Below are positions 61,549 through 64,000 of a stretch of DNA of 64,000 bases, in pieces. The stretch lies in NCBI RefSeq assembly GCF_015223355.1, contig NZ_JADFFK010000009.1:184788-248787 (forward strand), written 5' to 3'. The notes under the pieces are model-generated. The model made no database searches and was not told the DNA's origin. It saw only the letters and a list, made by a program, of their open reading frames with translations. The position numbers and the translations under genes were made by a program. Positions within the stretch are counted from its first letter, which is position 1. Every line of letters begins with the position of its first letter. Source of the DNA: Salipiger mangrovisoli (lineage in GTDB: Bacteria > Pseudomonadota > Alphaproteobacteria > Rhodobacterales > Rhodobacteraceae).

Positions 61549-62643
61549 TTGAGAAGACGTTTTTCGTTGAGTGAAAACCTTTTTGTCCTCCCCGCAGCAG
61601 GGGTCACGCTGGCGGAAGTGAACCGTCAGCATCTTCTCTTAGTCCCAGAGAAGGAGCTTCTGTTTTCGGCCACTCCCCCGGTGGCCGAGGCTTGGGCAGG
61701 GTTCGAACTTGGCGTTGCGTCCGTGACATCGGATGCCGCCGCTGCGACTGGCGGCGGCATTCTTGCGGACCTGATACAGATCGGCGCGCTGGAGCCGCTG
61801 GCCACGACGAGCGGACCGGCCCGCGTTTGCTGTTCCGAAACGCTTGATCTTGCGGGGCTGCGTGTCGGCCTTGCCTTCGAGGACGAGAACCTTCGCGCAG
61901 AGCTCATGCCCTGTTTCGCGCATCTTGGCGTGCCGCCCAGCCGGGGCGACGATCATATCGTCGTGCAACGCCAGGGCGAGCTCATCGGCATCGCCCGCCG
62001 CGACGAGGATATCGACTGGGTGGCACCGCACGAGGCGGTGCCGCTGCTCAAGATCAAGCTGACCGAAGTCCTGTTCGACCACACCCATGACGTCATGCTG
62101 CATGCCGCCCAGCTTGAACGGCAGGGGCGATGCCTGCTGCTGCTCGGCGACGCGGGTGCCGGCAAGAGCACGCTTGCCACCGCGCTCGAAGAAGCGGGCT
62201 TCTCATTGCTGAGCGACGACATCGTGCTGCTGTCGCGGAGCGGCGAGGTCGCCGCACTGCCATTTCCGGTGACGTTGAAAGAGGGCTCCTGGACGCTGCT
62301 CGGACACCGCCGTGAAGAGATCGAAGGCGCTGGACAGCACCTGCGCCCGGATGCGCTGAACGTGCGCTACCTGGGGCTGAAAGGCGATGGTGGCTGGAAG
62401 GATGTGGGCTGGGTCTTGAAGCTCGATCGCCAGTCCGAAGGCGCGGCTTCGATCAGGGATCTGAGCCTGTCCGAGGTCTTCTCGGCCATGCTTGCGGCCG
62501 CCTGGTCGGGCGAAGAGGCCATGTCGCCCGAAGTCTTCGCCGCGATGGCAGGATGTCTGCAAGGCGCGCGCCACGGACGGCTGACGTATTCGGATTTGCC
62601 GCGTGCCCTCGTCGAGGTGTCGCGGTTCTGTGACGTGGAATGA
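61549..62643 (+). CDS. HPr-kinase-like protein (HprK-related)
   Basis: 364 residues from a TTG at 61549; a second TTG at 61567 is also possible, and neither has a strong ribosome site. The kinase-like core has P-loop G200-DAGAGKST (LLLLGDAGAGKSTLATALEEAGFSLLSDDIVLL), a preceding H185 (DVMLHAAQLE) as in HprK, and an Asp pair 223-224. The first 150 residues are unlike HprK. HprK-related kinases occur in lasso-peptide clusters (where they phosphorylate the peptide) and in exopolysaccharide loci. No HPr or PTS gene is nearby, so HPr is an unlikely substrate. Confidence 0.82.
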   Translation: MRRRFSLSENLFVLPAAGVTLAEVNRQHLLLVPEKELLFSATPPVAEAWAGFELGVASVTSDAAAATGGGILADLIQIGALEPLATTSGPARVCCSETLDLAGLRVGLAFEDENLRAELMPCFAHLGVPPSRGDDHIVVQRQGELIGIARRDEDIDWVAPHEAVPLLKIKLTEVLFDHTHDVMLHAAQLERQGRCLLLLGDAGAGKSTLATALEEAGFSLLSDDIVLLSRSGEVAALPFPVTLKEGSWTLLGHRREEIEGAGQHLRPDALNVRYLGLKGDGGWKDVGWVLKLDRQSEGAASIRDLSLSEVFSAMLAAAWSGEEAMSPEVFAAMAGCLQGARHGRLTYSDLPRALVEVSRFCDVE

Positions 62644-62783
62644 ACGTGTAAAGCGGAGGTGTTCCTGGGAATTCAAGTTGGAAGTGATTGTCTGTAAGTG
62701 ATTTTTTCAGAATTTTTTTTGCGTCTCCGCGTTCAGGTTTGTGACCGCGTTTCGCCATTTTTTAACGGCAATGGAATGGGTAC

Positions 62784-63755
62784 ATGAGAGCAGGTTTTAC
62801 TGCGACTTCCCCTCTGGAAAGCCTTGGCCGCGCATTGTGCGGCGACCTTGGTCATGTGCCCGACTGGGCAGGGCTGATCGGCACGGCCAATGACGAATTC
62901 GTCACGCCAGCCCTGTATCACCGGCTGCGCCAGGGAGATGTTCCGTCCGCCGAACCCGAGGCGATGGCCTACCTCGGAGAGCTCGATTCCCTCAATTGTC
63001 GTCGGAATCGCAGCCTCTGGGCCATGGTCGCGGACTGCACGGGGCTGCTCAATGCCGCGGGCATCGTGCCGACCCTGATCAAGGGCGCCAGCGAGATGGC
63101 GCTTCAGGACGATCCCGCGCAATTTTACCGGCTGATGATCGACGTCGACATGCTTGTCGAGCCGAACGAGGCCGAACACGCGCAGCGCCTTCTGGCCGAG
63201 GCCGGGTTCACCGTGCTCGAGGACAGCGAGTATGAGCATTCGCCCGGCAGCTTCTGGAAAGAAGGCTACCTCGGAACGCTTGATCTGCACGCGGGCCTGC
63301 AATCGGGAATCGCGCGGTTCCTTCAGGGCGACGACTGGCAGCGGCGGCGTGTTCTTTGCGAAAAGGACGGGCTGCGATTCCGCGTCCCCGATCCCTCTCT
63401 GCGGCTGCTGATCAATATCAGCCATGACATGCTGCATCACACCGGGCTGGCCAGGGGCGGCATCAGCTTGCGCTACCTGCTGCCGCTGCGGATGCAGCTC
63501 CAGCAGGAGGCGGCGGGTCTCGATTGGCCCTGGCTTCTCGGGCTGCGGCGCGACCGCGCTTTCCGCCTCGCCTTCGATCTTCAGATGCTCATGCTTGAAG
63601 AGATCTTCGACATGCCGCTGCCGCCCGGGGTGCACCCCGATCGGCTCACCCGGCTGCTGCACCGCCGCCGCCTGCTCAAGGCGCGCCATCCGGGCTTCGC
63701 AGAGCTCGAGTGGGCCGTGGTGAAGCCAGTCTACACCCGGCTGAAGAAGCGTTGA
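62784..63755 (+). CDS. Nucleotidyltransferase-fold protein (NTP_transf_5 family)
   Basis: 323 residues from the ATG at 62784. Nucleotidyltransferase core: IVPTLIKGASEMAL (K100) and FYRLMIDVDMLVEPNE with D120/D122. A helical C-terminal half contains PDPSLRLLINISHDMLHHTG and a tail rich in Arg. Proteins of this family are frequent beside HprK-like genes in RiPP and polysaccharide loci; substrate and cofactor are unknown. It follows the kinase-like gene by 140 bp of AT-rich sequence. Confidence 0.82.
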   Translation: MRAGFTATSPLESLGRALCGDLGHVPDWAGLIGTANDEFVTPALYHRLRQGDVPSAEPEAMAYLGELDSLNCRRNRSLWAMVADCTGLLNAAGIVPTLIKGASEMALQDDPAQFYRLMIDVDMLVEPNEAEHAQRLLAEAGFTVLEDSEYEHSPGSFWKEGYLGTLDLHAGLQSGIARFLQGDDWQRRRVLCEKDGLRFRVPDPSLRLLINISHDMLHHTGLARGGISLRYLLPLRMQLQQEAAGLDWPWLLGLRRDRAFRLAFDLQMLMLEEIFDMPLPPGVHPDRLTRLLHRRRLLKARHPGFAELEWAVVKPVYTRLKKR

Positions 63756-63908
63756 TCGGTTCAGGCAAAACGCGGGTCGCTGCCTGTCAGAGATCCTTTG
63801 GCGCGCGCTTGGCCCGGCAAGACGCCTTCTCGGATCGAAACTGCTTTGAGTCGTACCCCGGAAGCGATAAACCTCACGTATTGTTTTGTTATTCTAAGGA
63901 TTTTTAAG

Positions 63909-64000
63909 ATGAAGATTGCCATCATCGGCACCGGCTACGTGGGGCTTGTCTCCGGGGTCTGTTTCTCGGATTTCGGCCACGAGGTGGTCTGCGTCGACAA
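63909..64000 (+). CDS. UDP-glucose 6-dehydrogenase (3' partial)
   Basis: The first 30 codons are present, [23 protein letters not shown] then HEVVCVD, running off the window. This is the characteristic N-terminal NAD-binding motif (GxGYVGL) of UDP-glucose/GDP-mannose dehydrogenases of the Ugd/TuaD group. The enzyme makes UDP-glucuronate, the substrate of the epimerase encoded on the other side of the peptide module. AAGG lies about nine bases upstream of the ATG. Confidence 0.9.
   Translation, partial: MKIAIIGTGYVGLVSGVCFSDFGHEVVCVD

Noticed and set aside
61285..62643. Lasso peptide biosynthesis cluster
   Set aside because: HprK-like kinase and small peptide are present, but no B1/B2 leader peptidase, no asparagine-synthetase-like cyclase and no Gly/Asp/Glu ring pattern in the tail.

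Overview
The window is high-GC DNA with the gene set of a Rhodobacterales (roseobacter-type) alphaproteobacterium. A CcrM-type GANTC methyltransferase, a ChvE/GguAB sugar importer with a GbpR-like regulator, a LuxR-type solo, an IRO-like TGA-N9-TCA iron box and a DUF484-xerC pair support this. I see no tRNA, rRNA, CRISPR array or intact insertion sequence. Dense operons with ATGA or TGATG overlaps alternate with a few gene-poor stretches of 0.4-0.9 kb.

Layout. 1-1149: tail of a sugar ABC operon (partial permease and a DgoR-like GntR regulator). 1190-10857: sugar locus with GbpR-like LysR, ChvE, GguA, GguB, an L-arabonate-type dehydratase, an SMP-30 lactonase, an aldose 1-dehydrogenase and an aldose epimerase. 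This is the upper part of non-phosphorylative L-arabinose (or D-galactose) oxidation; the last steps lie elsewhere. 11046-11795: LuxR solo. 11835-14673: TonB-ExbD-ExbD-ExbB with a small exported protein; one ExbD has Asn in place of the membrane Asp. 15320-17879: MhqO-type dioxygenase and esterase opposite a LysR regulator. 18420-35668: a large peptide catabolism region with an M20 amidohydrolase, a Dpp-type ABC transporter, an MmgE/PrpD protein, a second paralogous binding protein, two serine hydrolases (one D-aminopeptidase-like), an S9 peptidase, an EamA exporter, and LysR and GntR regulators. 36556-42243: a LacI-controlled ABC importer co-directional with a metallophosphoesterase. 42650-53969: catecholate siderophore locus with two YdcZ-type membrane proteins, EntE, a free-standing aryl carrier, EntF, a trilactone-type esterase, a ferric-siderophore ABC importer and a cytochrome b561. 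54148-59593: core genes (ccrM, rnhB, xerC, DUF484) followed by a small monooxygenase-like protein, a degenerate OmpR-type regulator and a universal stress protein.

59660-64000 is the edge of a surface polysaccharide locus. A UDP-glucuronate 4-epimerase gene faces away from a short operon that ends in a UDP-glucose 6-dehydrogenase gene at the window edge. Between them lies the most unusual module in the window: a 72-residue precursor-like peptide (twin-Arg leader, AxA cleavage site, very basic Lys/His/Tyr tail), an HPr-kinase-like protein and a NTP_transf_5-type nucleotidyltransferase. No function can be assigned from sequence alone. The arrangement suggests a small exported peptide that is modified or monitored by the two enzymes and tied to polysaccharide production.

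Iron uptake probably joins separate loci. EntE/ArCP/EntF would make a 2,3-dihydroxybenzoyl-serine siderophore. The TonB/ExbBD complex would power its outer-membrane import. FecB/C/D-type proteins, the esterase and the cytochrome b561 would complete uptake and iron release. The dihydroxybenzoate synthesis genes, the phosphopantetheinyl transferase and the outer-membrane receptor are not in the window.
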